DNA from: Candidatus Ozemibacter sibiricus
Lineage (GTDB): Bacteria; Muiribacteriota; Ozemobacteria; Ozemobacterales; Ozemobacteraceae
NCBI GenBank assembly: GCA_003327425.1
Contig: QOQW01000022.1
Location: 1-64,000, forward strand
DNA length: 64,000 nt
Direction of reading: 5' to 3'
Positions 24,095 through 33,117 of this stretch are shown here, one piece after another. The notes under the pieces were generated by a model that made no database searches, was not told the origin of the DNA, and worked only from the letters and a program-made list of their open reading frames with translations. The stretch's first letter is position 1, and each line of letters opens with the position of its first letter. The translations under genes and the position numbers were made by a program.

Positions 24095-26833
24095 TCAGCG
24101 CAAGGGTTTGCCACAGGTTCCGCAATAGTATTCGCGGGGATGGTTGCTCGCTCCGCAGCTGGGATAGGGAACCCCCCCGGCCGCCGGAGGAGCGGGTGGG
24201 GTGAGCGGGGGCAAGGGGGGGAGTTCGAAGGCCTCGGTGGGTTCGGGGGGAGCCGGTTGGCTCGTGGGCTCGGGATCGGTGAGGGAGGGGAGGGACGCGA
24301 GCGGGTTGTCTACCAGAGGGGGTGGGGGAGGGAGAGGAGCTTCGTCGGGGGGAAGGGGCGGCAGCCCCGCCTGATCGGGAAGGGGAGGGAGGTCTGATTC
24401 GGGAGCGGCTCCTCCGAGGGAGACGGGGGCTCTCCGGGCGGCGAGGCGGCTCCCATGGGAAGGGGCTTCGGACCGGCGGGTGAACAGATCGCTGCCGGGC
24501 CATTTCTCTTGACCTTTCTCGAGCAGGCGGTTGGCCTCCTCGGACCGATTGGCCTGCCGCAGGCATTGGATCAGGCCGTGGAGATATTCGGGGCGTTCGG
24601 GATCGAACTTGGTCGCTCGCTCGAAGACCCGTACATGGGCGGCCTGGAAATTCTGCCGTTTGAGGAACAGGTCGGCCAGGTAGAAGACGGTCTCCTGGTC
24701 GTCGGGGCTCAGGGCGATCTGCTTCTGGAGCACTTCCATCGCCAATTTGTGATCGGCCTGGATGGAGCGGAAATGGGTGGCCAGGAAGGCCAGCAGATCA
24801 CGGCGGGATTCATCGAGTTTGAAGAGATTGTGGATCTTCTCGATGGCGTCGGGATTGGTCTCGCCCAACTGGAAGTAGGCTTCGCCGAGGATCCGGAGGG
24901 CCTGGGGATTGCGGGCATCTTTCTGGACGACCTCGTTGGCGCGCTGGGCGGCTTCCTGGAACCGGCCTTGCCGGAGGTAGGCTTCGGCGAGCGCGATCGT
25001 CAGCTGCTTGCGGTTTTCGAGGAACCCGGTATCGCTCAGCTTCTGTTCGAGGAGGGGAATGAGCTTCTCATACTGGCCCGAGGCCAGCGCCCGTTCGACG
25101 GCCGCCTCCGCATGCGCTTTGCGCAGCCGCTGGAACAGGTCGTAGCCCCACTTGCCGAGCTGGAGCGACAGGAAGAATCCGGCCAGGATCAGCCCCCATT
25201 TGTACTTGTCGAACCAGAGCTGCCAGATCATGCCGCTCAGTTCGGGGCGGAACGAGCGATCTCGTTCGTAGACCTTGTACAAGGGCTCCCGGGCCGCGGC
25301 GAAATCGCCCTGGTAGAAGGCCACCGCCCCGCGGTAGTAGGTGACGGCATCGGATTCCGGCTGGACCTCGGCCAGACGACGGGTCAGTTCCCCGGCTTCG
25401 TCGAATTTGCCCAGCTTGAGGCAGGTGTCGATCAAAAGCGGCAGCAGACGGGCCTGGGGATTCAGCGGATCGTCGGCGAGTTCCTTCAGGAGGGCGTAGG
25501 CCTGGTCATGCTGGTCTTGTTTCACCAGCTCGGCGGCTTGGTTGAACCGCTCGCCGAACCGTTCCATGCGGGCTTTCTGCTCGGCGGCGGCTTTTTCGGT
25601 GCGCTGGATGGCGGCCAGGATCTCGGGGTTGGCTTTGTCGAGGGCGAGGGCCTGCTGGTAGTTGATCAGGGCGGCATCGAAGGCCAGCTTTTTCTCGTTG
25701 TCGCGGGCGGCGTTCAGGAAGACGTCGAGGCGGGCCTTCTTGTCGGCCTGAGCCTGGCGCTTGGCCAGCTCTTCGGCTTTGCGACGCGCGGCGGCCCGCT
25801 CGCGTTTCTCGAGGAAATCGGTGATCGACGCGATCCGCTCCTGGACCTGGACATTGTTCGGATCGAAGGCCTGGGCCCGATTCAGGTGCTCGAGGGCGGC
25901 GTCGAAGTTGCCAGCCTTCTCGGCTTCATCGGCGGCCTGCGTGAAGTCGGCCAGGGTTGCTTCATGGCGAATCTTTTCCAGGAGATCATTGACCTCTTGG
26001 TTGGAGGAGTCAGCCCCCTGAGCCTTCAGTAGAGCGTCGAGCGCTGCCTTGTACTGCTTTTTCTCATACAGCGCCCGCCCCTCCTCGAGGTAGGAGTTGG
26101 CCACGTCTTTGGAATGGGCGGCCAGTTCCTGTTTGAGACGGAGCAGGGTGTCGTTGGGGTGCCGGATCATCCCGGCCAGGTTGAGAAATTCCCGGGCGCG
26201 GGCGTGGTCTTGTTGTTCCTTGTAGGCGTTGGCCACCATGACGAGCGCGGTCTGGAGGTTCTTGTCCTCGCCGACGTCGAGAGCCTCGCGATTGGCTTTC
26301 TTGAGCAGGGCGGCGCATTTGGTGATCTCGGACCATTTGCCTTCCTGCTGGTACAGCTCGAACAGGGACACCCAGTTATGGGAATTCTGGGGATAGGCAT
26401 GGCAGGCTTTCCGGAGGAACTGCACGGTCTTGTCGCGATTGCCGGCGGTTTTCTGGTCTTTGGCCATCTGGATGTAGATGGACGCCACCGCCTTCTGGCA
26501 GTCGAGATCCTCGGGGTCGAGCTCCAGAGCGCGTTCCAAAGACCGGAGAGCGGCGTCGATCTGGTTGAGTTTGCGCAGACAGAGGCCGAGGTGGAAATGG
26601 GCTTCGGCACAGCTGGAGTCGAGCTGGATCGCTTTTTCGAACTGTTCCTTGGCCTTCTCGTACTGGAAAAGCCCGTAGTAGTCGCGGCCCCGTTTCACGA
26701 AATCCTGTTCAGGGCCGGCTCGGGCCACCCCGGCCAGGAGGGAGCCCCAGAACAGCAGGAGGAGCCAGACGACCGGGACCCGCGGCGCTCGGAGGGGCCG
26801 CCGACCGGGCCGCATGGCTGGATGGGGTGACAT
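24095..26833 (-). CDS. Large TPR membrane protein with zinc ribbon
   Basis: 912 residues. An N-terminal signal or anchor (VPVVWLLLLFWGSLLAGVARA) is followed by ~500 residues of TPR helices (KRGRDYYGLFQYEKAKEQFE, AHFHLGLCLRKLNQIDAALR and others) with a charged coiled-coil-like stretch (KRERAAARRKAEELAKRQAQ). A membrane segment lies near residue 545 (YKWGLILAGFFLSLQLGKWGY), then more TPRs. The Pro-rich tail ends in a zinc ribbon (PSCGASNHPREYYCGTCGKPL). The topology suggests one TPR half outside and one inside the cytoplasm. It is divergent from secD. No enzymatic motif. A scaffold or assembly factor is plausible; the partner is unknown. Confidence 0.8.
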   Translation of the reverse strand: MSPHPAMRPGRRPLRAPRVPVVWLLLLFWGSLLAGVARAGPEQDFVKRGRDYYGLFQYEKAKEQFEKAIQLDSSCAEAHFHLGLCLRKLNQIDAALRSLERALELDPEDLDCQKAVASIYIQMAKDQKTAGNRDKTVQFLRKACHAYPQNSHNWVSLFELYQQEGKWSEITKCAALLKKANREALDVGEDKNLQTALVMVANAYKEQQDHARAREFLNLAGMIRHPNDTLLRLKQELAAHSKDVANSYLEEGRALYEKKQYKAALDALLKAQGADSSNQEVNDLLEKIRHEATLADFTQAADEAEKAGNFDAALEHLNRAQAFDPNNVQVQERIASITDFLEKRERAAARRKAEELAKRQAQADKKARLDVFLNAARDNEKKLAFDAALINYQQALALDKANPEILAAIQRTEKAAAEQKARMERFGERFNQAAELVKQDQHDQAYALLKELADDPLNPQARLLPLLIDTCLKLGKFDEAGELTRRLAEVQPESDAVTYYRGAVAFYQGDFAAAREPLYKVYERDRSFRPELSGMIWQLWFDKYKWGLILAGFFLSLQLGKWGYDLFQRLRKAHAEAAVERALASGQYEKLIPLLEQKLSDTGFLENRKQLTIALAEAYLRQGRFQEAAQRANEVVQKDARNPQALRILGEAYFQLGETNPDAIEKIHNLFKLDESRRDLLAFLATHFRSIQADHKLAMEVLQKQIALSPDDQETVFYLADLFLKRQNFQAAHVRVFERATKFDPERPEYLHGLIQCLRQANRSEEANRLLEKGQEKWPGSDLFTRRSEAPSHGSRLAARRAPVSLGGAAPESDLPPLPDQAGLPPLPPDEAPLPPPPPLVDNPLASLPSLTDPEPTSQPAPPEPTEAFELPPLPPLTPPAPPAAGGVPYPSCGASNHPREYYCGTCGKPLR

Positions 26834-26926
26834 AGGCTAGTAGTAGCATGATTCCCTTCCCGAAATCAACCGTGCACCGGTGTCCCGCCGTTCCCGGACG
26901 GCCTGTACAAGGGTCCGATGGTCTGG

Positions 26927-26956
26927 TTGACTTCCATTTTCCCGGTCAAGTATAAT
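26927..26956 (+). promoter_or_regulatory. Promoter of secD-secF
   Basis: TTGACT (26927-26932), 18-bp spacer, TATAAT (26951-26956), with a perfect -10 box. secD starts 44 bp downstream. Confidence 0.72.
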
Positions 26957-26999
26957 GGCGCCTCATTCTGGTCACCTACCTTTGGGGGAGTCTCACTCG

Positions 27000-28679
27000 A
27001 TGAAAAGCCAACACCGGTTCCAGCTTGTGATCGTGCTCCTGGTCTTTCTGCTATCCCTCTGGTTTGCCCTGCCCTCCACCCCTGTCTGGGAGAAGGTCTT
27101 CGGAGCGCTGACCATCGACGAACAGATGGCCGTGCCTCAAGCCTCCTTGCAATTCAAGGATGCCGAGGACGGCAAGTCCGGGTTGGTGGAATTCACCGTC
27201 AATCGCAACGCAGCCCTGTTCGTGAACAATCCCAAGCTGCGGCCGGAGGACGTCCTCGAAAGCGTGGCCGACACCTGCCGCCGCAAGTTCCTGGAACACG
27301 GCATCACCGCCATGGCGGTGAACCCTGATTACTCTCGGGGCGTGGCCAGTATTCGGGTGCCTGACAAGACCGGCCCCGCCCTCCAGGAAGCCTTCCATTC
27401 CCTCAACCTCTACGCGCGGCTGCCTCTCTGGCTCGGCCAGCTCTTCCCCACCTCGCGCATCACCCTTGGTCTCGACCTGAAGGGAGGCATCGATCTGGTC
27501 TACCAGGTCGACCTCAATTCCATCGAGAAGGATGACAACCCCGCCGATGCCTGCCAGCGGTCGGTGGAAATCATCCGCAACCGGGTCGACATGTTCGGGA
27601 TCGCCGAACCCAACATCAAGGCCCAGGAAGGCAACCGGATCCGCATCCAGCTCCCCGGCGTGCGCGATCCCGAAAAGGTCAAGAACCTCATCCAGTCCAC
27701 CGCCATGCTGAAGTTCCACCTGGTCATCGACCAGGCGCTTTCTGCTGCGCAGCTCGAGCCGGTCGACCAGGCCACCGAGCTGGTGCTCTTCGAACCCGGC
27801 AGCAAGCATCAGCAGGGCAAATGGTACAAGCTCAAGCGCACCCCGGAGGTGACCGGCCGTGATCTCAAATACGCCCGCGTCGCCTTCGACGAGATGGGGG
27901 CGCCCATCGTCCATCTCGAATTCAATCCCGAAGGGGCCGCCAAGTTCGCCCAGGTGACGGGCGCGCACGTCAACGAGCAACTGGCCATCGTGCTCGACAA
28001 CACCGTCCACAGCGCGCCGGTCATTCAGAGCCGCATCACCGGAGGGACCGCCCAGATCACCGGTCGCTTCACGCTCGAAGAGGCCAATACCCTGGCCGTC
28101 GTCCTGCGCGCCGGCGCCCTGCCCGCCAGCTTAATCCTGCTGGAAAGCCGAGTGGTCGGTCCCACGCTCGGGGCTGAATCGATCAAGGCTGGGGTGCGGG
28201 CCGGCATCATCGGGGCCGGGCTGGTTCTGCTCTATATGGCAGTGTTCTACAAGCTCTGCGGCGTCCTGGCTGATCTGGCTGTCATCTTCAACACCCTGAT
28301 CATCTTCGCCACGCTGATCTTCTTCCGCGGCACCCTGACCCTGCCGGGCATCGCCGGTCTGATCCTGTCGATCGGCATGGCCGTCGATGCCAACGTCATC
28401 ATCTTCGAACGTATCCGCGAGGAGCAGCGGACCGGGAAAACGGTGCGGGCCTCCATCGATGCCGGATTCGATCGGGCCCTGGCCTGTATCATCGACTCCA
28501 ACGTCACCACCCTGATCACCGTGGCCGTCCTCTACGTCTTCGGTTCGGGCCCCATCCGCGGGTTCGCCACCACGCTGGGCATCGGCCTGATCGCCAACAT
28601 CTTCACGGCCATTTTCTGTGTGAAGCTCTGGCTCGAGATGATCTACGGTCGCAGCAAAGCCACCGTCATCAGCATCTGA
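27000..28679 (+). CDS. secD: Protein translocase subunit SecD
   Basis: 559 residues. With SecF it uses proton-motive force to help pull secretory proteins across the inner membrane. One N-terminal membrane segment (FQLVIVLLVFLLSLWFAL), periplasmic P1 domain with GLDLKGGIDLVYQVD, then the RND-type membrane block (from ~400) with ESRVVGPTLGAESIKAGVRAG, SIGMAVDANVIIFERIREE and SNVTTLITVAVLY, the conserved SecD D4/D5-type motifs. Length is normal. GGGGGAG lies 9 bases before ATG 27000. secF follows after 28 bases, as usual. Confidence 0.96.
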   Translation: MKSQHRFQLVIVLLVFLLSLWFALPSTPVWEKVFGALTIDEQMAVPQASLQFKDAEDGKSGLVEFTVNRNAALFVNNPKLRPEDVLESVADTCRRKFLEHGITAMAVNPDYSRGVASIRVPDKTGPALQEAFHSLNLYARLPLWLGQLFPTSRITLGLDLKGGIDLVYQVDLNSIEKDDNPADACQRSVEIIRNRVDMFGIAEPNIKAQEGNRIRIQLPGVRDPEKVKNLIQSTAMLKFHLVIDQALSAAQLEPVDQATELVLFEPGSKHQQGKWYKLKRTPEVTGRDLKYARVAFDEMGAPIVHLEFNPEGAAKFAQVTGAHVNEQLAIVLDNTVHSAPVIQSRITGGTAQITGRFTLEEANTLAVVLRAGALPASLILLESRVVGPTLGAESIKAGVRAGIIGAGLVLLYMAVFYKLCGVLADLAVIFNTLIIFATLIFFRGTLTLPGIAGLILSIGMAVDANVIIFERIREEQRTGKTVRASIDAGFDRALACIIDSNVTTLITVAVLYVFGSGPIRGFATTLGIGLIANIFTAIFCVKLWLEMIYGRSKATVISI

Positions 28680-28707
28680 CCCCAGCACGACCACAGGAGA
28701 ACAAACA

Positions 28708-29619
28708 ATGAAATTCGATTTCATGGGTTACCGCCACACCTTCCTCATGGGGTCGGGTCTTTTGATCCTGCTCTCGCTCCTCCTCCTCCTCGGCAAGGGC
28801 CTCAACTACGGCATCGACTTCAAGGGCGGCAACATCATCCATCTGCGGTTCCTCGAAGTCATGGACGAAAACAAGATCCGACAGGTCTTCGCCCAGATCC
28901 CCAACCTGTATTTCAAGCCCGAACAGGTCGTCATTCAGGCGGTCGCCACCGGCGGCGGCAAGGAATTCATCCTGCAGTACCCCGCCCCCGCCGTGGATGA
29001 GAAAGAGACCTCCGAGCTCCACTCCACCATCATGCGGCAGCTCAAAGAAAAAGCGCCCTATGAAGATGAATCCCTGGCCATCTCCAACGTCGGCCCGACG
29101 CTGGGCGAGGAAATGAAATGGCAGGGCATCCGGGCCGCCTTCTTCTCGGTGGTCGGCATCCTGCTGTATCTGGCCTGGCGGTTCGAGTTCTACTCCGGCA
29201 CCGGCGCCGTCCTCGCCCTGGTCCATGATTTGATCATCACCCTCGGATTCATTTCCCTGTTGAATGTGGAATTCGATGTTTCCGTCCTGGCCGCCGTCTT
29301 GACCATGCTCGGGTATTCGGTCAATGACACCATCGTCGTCTTCGACCGGATCCGGGAAAACCGCCGCCTCATGCGGGAACAGAGCTTCATTGCCCTCATC
29401 AATGAATCCATCAACTCCACCCTGGGCCGCACCATCAACACCTCGTTGACCACCCTGTTCACCCTGTTCGCCCTCCTGTTGGTCGGGGGCACCTCCATCA
29501 AGGGGTTCGCCACCACCCTGACGTTCGGGATCGCCATCGGGACCTATTCGTCCATTTTCGTGGCCAGCCCCATTCTCCTCTTCCTCACCGGCGAGCGCCT
29601 CGACCGGAAACGCCGCTGA
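28708..29619 (+). CDS. secF: Protein translocase subunit SecF
   Basis: 303 residues with the SecF layout: N-terminal membrane segment (HTFLMGSGLLILLSLLLLL), periplasmic part with NYGIDFKGGNIIHLRF, then five membrane segments including the ERI-like signature YSVNDTIVVFDRIRENRR and NTSLTTLFTLFALLLVGG. Works with SecD in the Sec translocase. ACAGGAG precedes the ATG. The transcription unit probably ends at the hairpin 29665-29687 before dtd. Confidence 0.96.
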   Translation: MKFDFMGYRHTFLMGSGLLILLSLLLLLGKGLNYGIDFKGGNIIHLRFLEVMDENKIRQVFAQIPNLYFKPEQVVIQAVATGGGKEFILQYPAPAVDEKETSELHSTIMRQLKEKAPYEDESLAISNVGPTLGEEMKWQGIRAAFFSVVGILLYLAWRFEFYSGTGAVLALVHDLIITLGFISLLNVEFDVSVLAAVLTMLGYSVNDTIVVFDRIRENRRLMREQSFIALINESINSTLGRTINTSLTTLFTLFALLLVGGTSIKGFATTLTFGIAIGTYSSIFVASPILLFLTGERLDRKRR

Positions 29620-29664
29620 GGCGGCCGGGCTTCGGCTGCCTTTCCGCCTCTGACCATCGCTCTG

Positions 29665-29697
29665 CTGGGGCCCCGCTGGGGCCCCAGACGTTTCTTC
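29665..29697 (+). terminator. Terminator after secF
   Basis: CTGGGGCCCC (29665-29674), loop GCT, GGGGCCCCAG (29678-29687), followed by ACGTTTCTTC. A perfect 10-bp stem with a modest T-rich tail. dtd begins 24 bp beyond. Confidence 0.65.
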
Positions 29698-29711
29698 GGG
29701 AGGTCCGTCAC

Positions 29712-30158
29712 ATGAAAGCAGTCGTGCAACGCGTCGAATCGTGCGTCCTGTCGGTCGCCGGCCAGGAAGTGGCCCGGATCGGTACCGGCCTCGTCTGCTA
29801 CCTCGGCGTGGGCCAGGGCGACACCGAGGAGGATCTCGACTGGATGGCCAAGAAGGTCGCCCGGCTGCGCATCTTCCCGGATGCCGACGATCGGATGAAC
29901 CGGTCGGCCGCCGATGAGGGCTTCGCCATCCTGGTGGTTCCGCAATTCACCCTGTTCGGCGACATCCGGCATGGTTATCGCCCCAGCTTCTCCGGGGCCG
30001 AAGCCCCCGAGCGGGCGCGCGCCTGGTTCGAGACCTTCCTGGACCGATTGCGGGTCTATGGCATCGGCCAGGTGGCGGCGGGCGTGTTCGGGGCCGACAT
30101 GACCATCGCGCAGGTCAATCGGGGCCCGGTGACCATCCTCCTGGATTCCCGCAGCTAG
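29712..30158 (+). CDS. dtd: D-aminoacyl-tRNA deacylase
   Basis: 148 residues, the normal Dtd length. It hydrolyses D-amino acids (and glycine) from mischarged tRNA in the cytoplasm. The N-terminus MKAVVQRVESCVLSV, the Gly-cisPro element VNRGPVT (Gly138-Pro139) and the nucleophile region PQFTL (77-81) identify it. The canonical motif is SQFTL; Ser77 is Pro here, while Thr80, the catalytic/positioning residue, is kept. Whether this affects activity is unknown. GGGAGG lies upstream of the ATG. It is downstream of the secF terminator and convergent with the HEAT operon. Confidence 0.92.
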   Translation: MKAVVQRVESCVLSVAGQEVARIGTGLVCYLGVGQGDTEEDLDWMAKKVARLRIFPDADDRMNRSAADEGFAILVVPQFTLFGDIRHGYRPSFSGAEAPERARAWFETFLDRLRVYGIGQVAAGVFGADMTIAQVNRGPVTILLDSRS

Positions 30159-30191
30159 AACGGTCGAACCATGTGGCCACGGCCGGAACGA

Positions 30192-30629
30192 TCAGGCCGT
30201 GGGGGATTCAGGTTCGGCGAACAGTTTCTTTTCGAGCTGCGCCAGGTAGACGACGCTGGGCTTCTGCTGGCCGGTGGCCGCCGAATCCGGGTGGTCGCGG
30301 CGGAATCGTTCCTGCAGCATCCGGAAGGTGTCACGGTCCAGGAGCAGTTTGTAGACCGGGCGGATGTGGTAGGTCTCGGCGAGATCCAGCAAGAGGCTGC
30401 GATCGAATTCTTCCAACCCTTTCTGGAGGCTGGCCATCTGGAAGAATTCCAGTTCCTTGGCGGGAAACCGCGGGCCGGGGCGGGACGGGCCTTTCGACCA
30501 CAGCAGCCAGGCGAGGATCAGGAAGGTCGGAAGCAGCAGGCCGATCAGCACCTCGTTCTCGTAGGGGGAAGGGGCGAAATACTCGCGGATCGCGCGATAG
30601 AGCTGCTCGACCGCCTGCCGGTTGTCCAT
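30192..30629 (-). CDS. Small single-span membrane protein of HEAT operon
   Basis: 145 residues with one hydrophobic segment (NEVLIGLLLPTFLILAWLLW) near residue 25-45 and a soluble helical C-terminal domain (ELEFFQMASLQKGLEEFDRS, then RPVYKLLLDRDTFRMLQERF). No family recognised. It starts one base after the stop of the second HEAT-repeat gene and is the last gene of the three-gene minus-strand operon. Plausibly it ties the HEAT proteins to the membrane; this rests only on operon structure. Confidence 0.7.
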   Translation of the reverse strand: MDNRQAVEQLYRAIREYFAPSPYENEVLIGLLLPTFLILAWLLWSKGPSRPGPRFPAKELEFFQMASLQKGLEEFDRSLLLDLAETYHIRPVYKLLLDRDTFRMLQERFRRDHPDSAATGQQKPSVVYLAQLEKKLFAEPESPTA

Positions 30630-30630
30630 G

Positions 30631-33117
30631 TCAGATGACCTTGTAGCTGAACTCCGTCAGGAACTGGCGGATTTCCGGGGAGGGGTCGAGGCGGAGGCTG
30701 TTGAGCAAGGGTTTGAGCGCTTCGGGTTTGATCTTGGCCATGGCCTTCAAGGCGTTGAGGCGGACGAGGGCCTGGGGATCGCGCACGAAGGGGACGATCA
30801 GGGTCAGGTGGGCCTCCTGCTTGATTTCGCCCAGCACCCACAAGGCGCTGGCCTTCATCAGAGGATCAGGATGATTGAGCATCTTCTGCAGGACCGGCAG
30901 CACGTTGACCTTGCCGATCTGCCAGACGCCCAGCGCCGCGTTGGCACGGATCCGGTTGTTGGGGTCTTCCAGGAAGGGGAGGAGGATCTGGGTGGCGCGA
31001 GCGTCCCCGAACCCGGAGATGGCTTCGATGGTGTTGGCGCGTACGCGCTCGTCAGGGTCATTGAAGAATTCGATCAACTGCGTCATCAGGGTGCGGTCGC
31101 CGATGACGCCGAGGGTCTTGACCACGGCGGCGCGGACCTTGCGCGAGGGATCGCGCATGGCGGCGAGCAGGGCATCACGGCCCTTGCCGCCGACCTGCAG
31201 GTTTTCCATGATCATGGCCGCCCGCAGGCGGGAATCGGGATCGAGGGATTTCAGCTCGGCGATCAACTCGTCGATGAAGCTGGCATCCAGCTTCAGGATC
31301 GCCGAGGCCGCCAGTTTGCGGACCTCGGGCGGCAGCGTTTTGAAATTGGCGATGTAGCGCTGCTTGGTGATCTTGGCGATTTCTTTCAGGACGTACGTGC
31401 GAATCTCGTCGACCGGGCTGTTGACCAGACGGGTCAGCAGGGCGGTGAAGCGGTCGGGCGGCAGGGCTTCCCGCAGGCTGCGCACCGCCAGCAGGGCCAC
31501 TTCGGGATCGGGATCGCCGGTGGCATCTTCGAGCAGACGGGCGATTTTCGGATGCCGGATCTTGAGGGCCGTCTGCAGCGCCTTCAACCGGACCGGCGGG
31601 GAGAGATCCTTCAGCGCTTTCTCCAGGACCCCTGGCAGCATGTCGCCCCCGATATCGAGCAGGATGTCGAGGAGGGCCATGCGGATGTCGGGGTCGGGGT
31701 CTTCCAGGAACTCGACGAGCCGGATGCCCTTCAAGCGTGCTTCCAGATTCCGTTTGAAGACCTCCCGATCGCCGGCCGGGATCGCCTGCAAGAGCTTGAA
31801 CAGCAGGCGCAGGTAGTCGGGAGAGGGAGTTCGGCCGAGACCGCTGAGCAGCAGGGCGGCGACCGAGGGGTCCTGTTTGACGGCATCCTGGAGGAGGGCG
31901 AACTGGTCGTCGAACGGCCAGGTGCTGATGCCGGACATGGCCTCTCCGAACTGGTCGGTCAGCAAGCGGGTGAAGACCGGGCGGACCATGGAATGGTCGG
32001 CCTCGGCCATGGCGAAGAACAGGCGGATGAGTTCCAGGCTGCCATTTCGATAGGTGCCCTGGGCGATCAGGGTGACGATGCGTTGTCGCCAGTCCTCCAG
32101 GAGTTTGGTGAGGAGCGGTTTCTTGTCTTCGTTGGGATCGGCCAGGCGGCCGAGGGTGGAGCGGTGGATCGACAGCAGGGCGTCGAAGACGAGGGCGCGC
32201 ACCCGCGCCACCGGGTCGTCGAGGAGGTCCAGGCAGGGGAGGAACAGGAAGGGATCGAGCTTGCGGGTCAGGCGGGCCAGGAACTGGATGCGCAGCTCGG
32301 GGCGCGACAGGCCCGCCGCCAGCCGGAACAGATCCTCCTTGTATTCCATGGTGCGCGAGAACAGCACTTCATCGATCAATTGGATCACCGCCTTGCCGGG
32401 ATTGCCCTGCAGGAGTCGTTGGACGGGAGGGATCAGCTCATCGAGCGAGTATTCGAGCAGGGCTTCCCGGATGCGGGGCAGGAGCGAGGCGCCGGCGGTC
32501 TCGGCGAGTTCGAGGTAGAGCGGGATGAACTCGGGCCGGTGGAACTTCACCATGTTGTGGAAATGGAACTTGCGCACCTCGGGGTCGGGGATCGCGAAGT
32601 TCTCGACCATCCGCGCGAAGAGATCCATGTCTTCGAGGAGCGAGGAAATCTCGAAATAGAGCGGGGAGGTATGGTCGGCGGGAACGGCCCGGAGGAGGGC
32701 ACCCAGCGCCTCGTCGCCATACAGACGGATGATGGCTTCCCGGACTTCCTTGCGGATGGTGAGGTCGGCGTCGGCCAGCAGCGGCACGATGGCATCGAGG
32801 CTGCTCTGCGAGGGCAGGCGGTTGAGGGCGCGCAGGGCGGCTAGGCGGATCTCGTTGTCCTCGTCCTGGAGGAGGTTCTTGAGCAGAGGGATGGCTTCTT
32901 CGAGACCGCGCTTGCCGACCAGGTCGAGGAGGGCGAACAGGGTTTCCCGCGGGGTGTCGCCCAGGGTCCGCAGGCGCGCCAGGATCTCGGCGTCGGCCTG
33001 GGGGTCGTCGAGATCGGCCAGCGTCGCGAAGGCCTGGCGCCGAGTCTCGGGGTCTGGGCTCTCCAGGTCGGACAGCAGCTCGGCGGGGGGACGGGCGGGG
33101 CGGAACGGCCAGATCAT
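30631..33117 (-). CDS. HEAT-repeat protein 2 of operon
   Basis: 828 residues, built almost entirely of HEAT/PBS-lyase repeats, for example DLESPDPETRRQAFATLADL, LLQDEDNEIRLAALRALNRL, LEDPNNRIRANAALGVWQIG and FVRDPQALVRLNALKAMAKI. The C-terminal repeats are the most regular (D-P-x-x-x-V-R-x-x-A), forming a long superhelix. No signal peptide or membrane span, so probably cytoplasmic or peripheral. ATG overlaps the TGA of the upstream HEAT gene by 4 bases. Regular repeats next to a membrane protein suggest a scaffold; nothing more can be said from sequence. Confidence 0.82.
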   Translation of the reverse strand: MIWPFRPARPPAELLSDLESPDPETRRQAFATLADLDDPQADAEILARLRTLGDTPRETLFALLDLVGKRGLEEAIPLLKNLLQDEDNEIRLAALRALNRLPSQSSLDAIVPLLADADLTIRKEVREAIIRLYGDEALGALLRAVPADHTSPLYFEISSLLEDMDLFARMVENFAIPDPEVRKFHFHNMVKFHRPEFIPLYLELAETAGASLLPRIREALLEYSLDELIPPVQRLLQGNPGKAVIQLIDEVLFSRTMEYKEDLFRLAAGLSRPELRIQFLARLTRKLDPFLFLPCLDLLDDPVARVRALVFDALLSIHRSTLGRLADPNEDKKPLLTKLLEDWRQRIVTLIAQGTYRNGSLELIRLFFAMAEADHSMVRPVFTRLLTDQFGEAMSGISTWPFDDQFALLQDAVKQDPSVAALLLSGLGRTPSPDYLRLLFKLLQAIPAGDREVFKRNLEARLKGIRLVEFLEDPDPDIRMALLDILLDIGGDMLPGVLEKALKDLSPPVRLKALQTALKIRHPKIARLLEDATGDPDPEVALLAVRSLREALPPDRFTALLTRLVNSPVDEIRTYVLKEIAKITKQRYIANFKTLPPEVRKLAASAILKLDASFIDELIAELKSLDPDSRLRAAMIMENLQVGGKGRDALLAAMRDPSRKVRAAVVKTLGVIGDRTLMTQLIEFFNDPDERVRANTIEAISGFGDARATQILLPFLEDPNNRIRANAALGVWQIGKVNVLPVLQKMLNHPDPLMKASALWVLGEIKQEAHLTLIVPFVRDPQALVRLNALKAMAKIKPEALKPLLNSLRLDPSPEIRQFLTEFSYKVI

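Noticed and set aside
22253-24397. Plus-strand open frame opposite iorA
   Set aside because: iorA has clear family motifs on the minus strand; this frame has Gly/Gln/Asp-rich nonsense.
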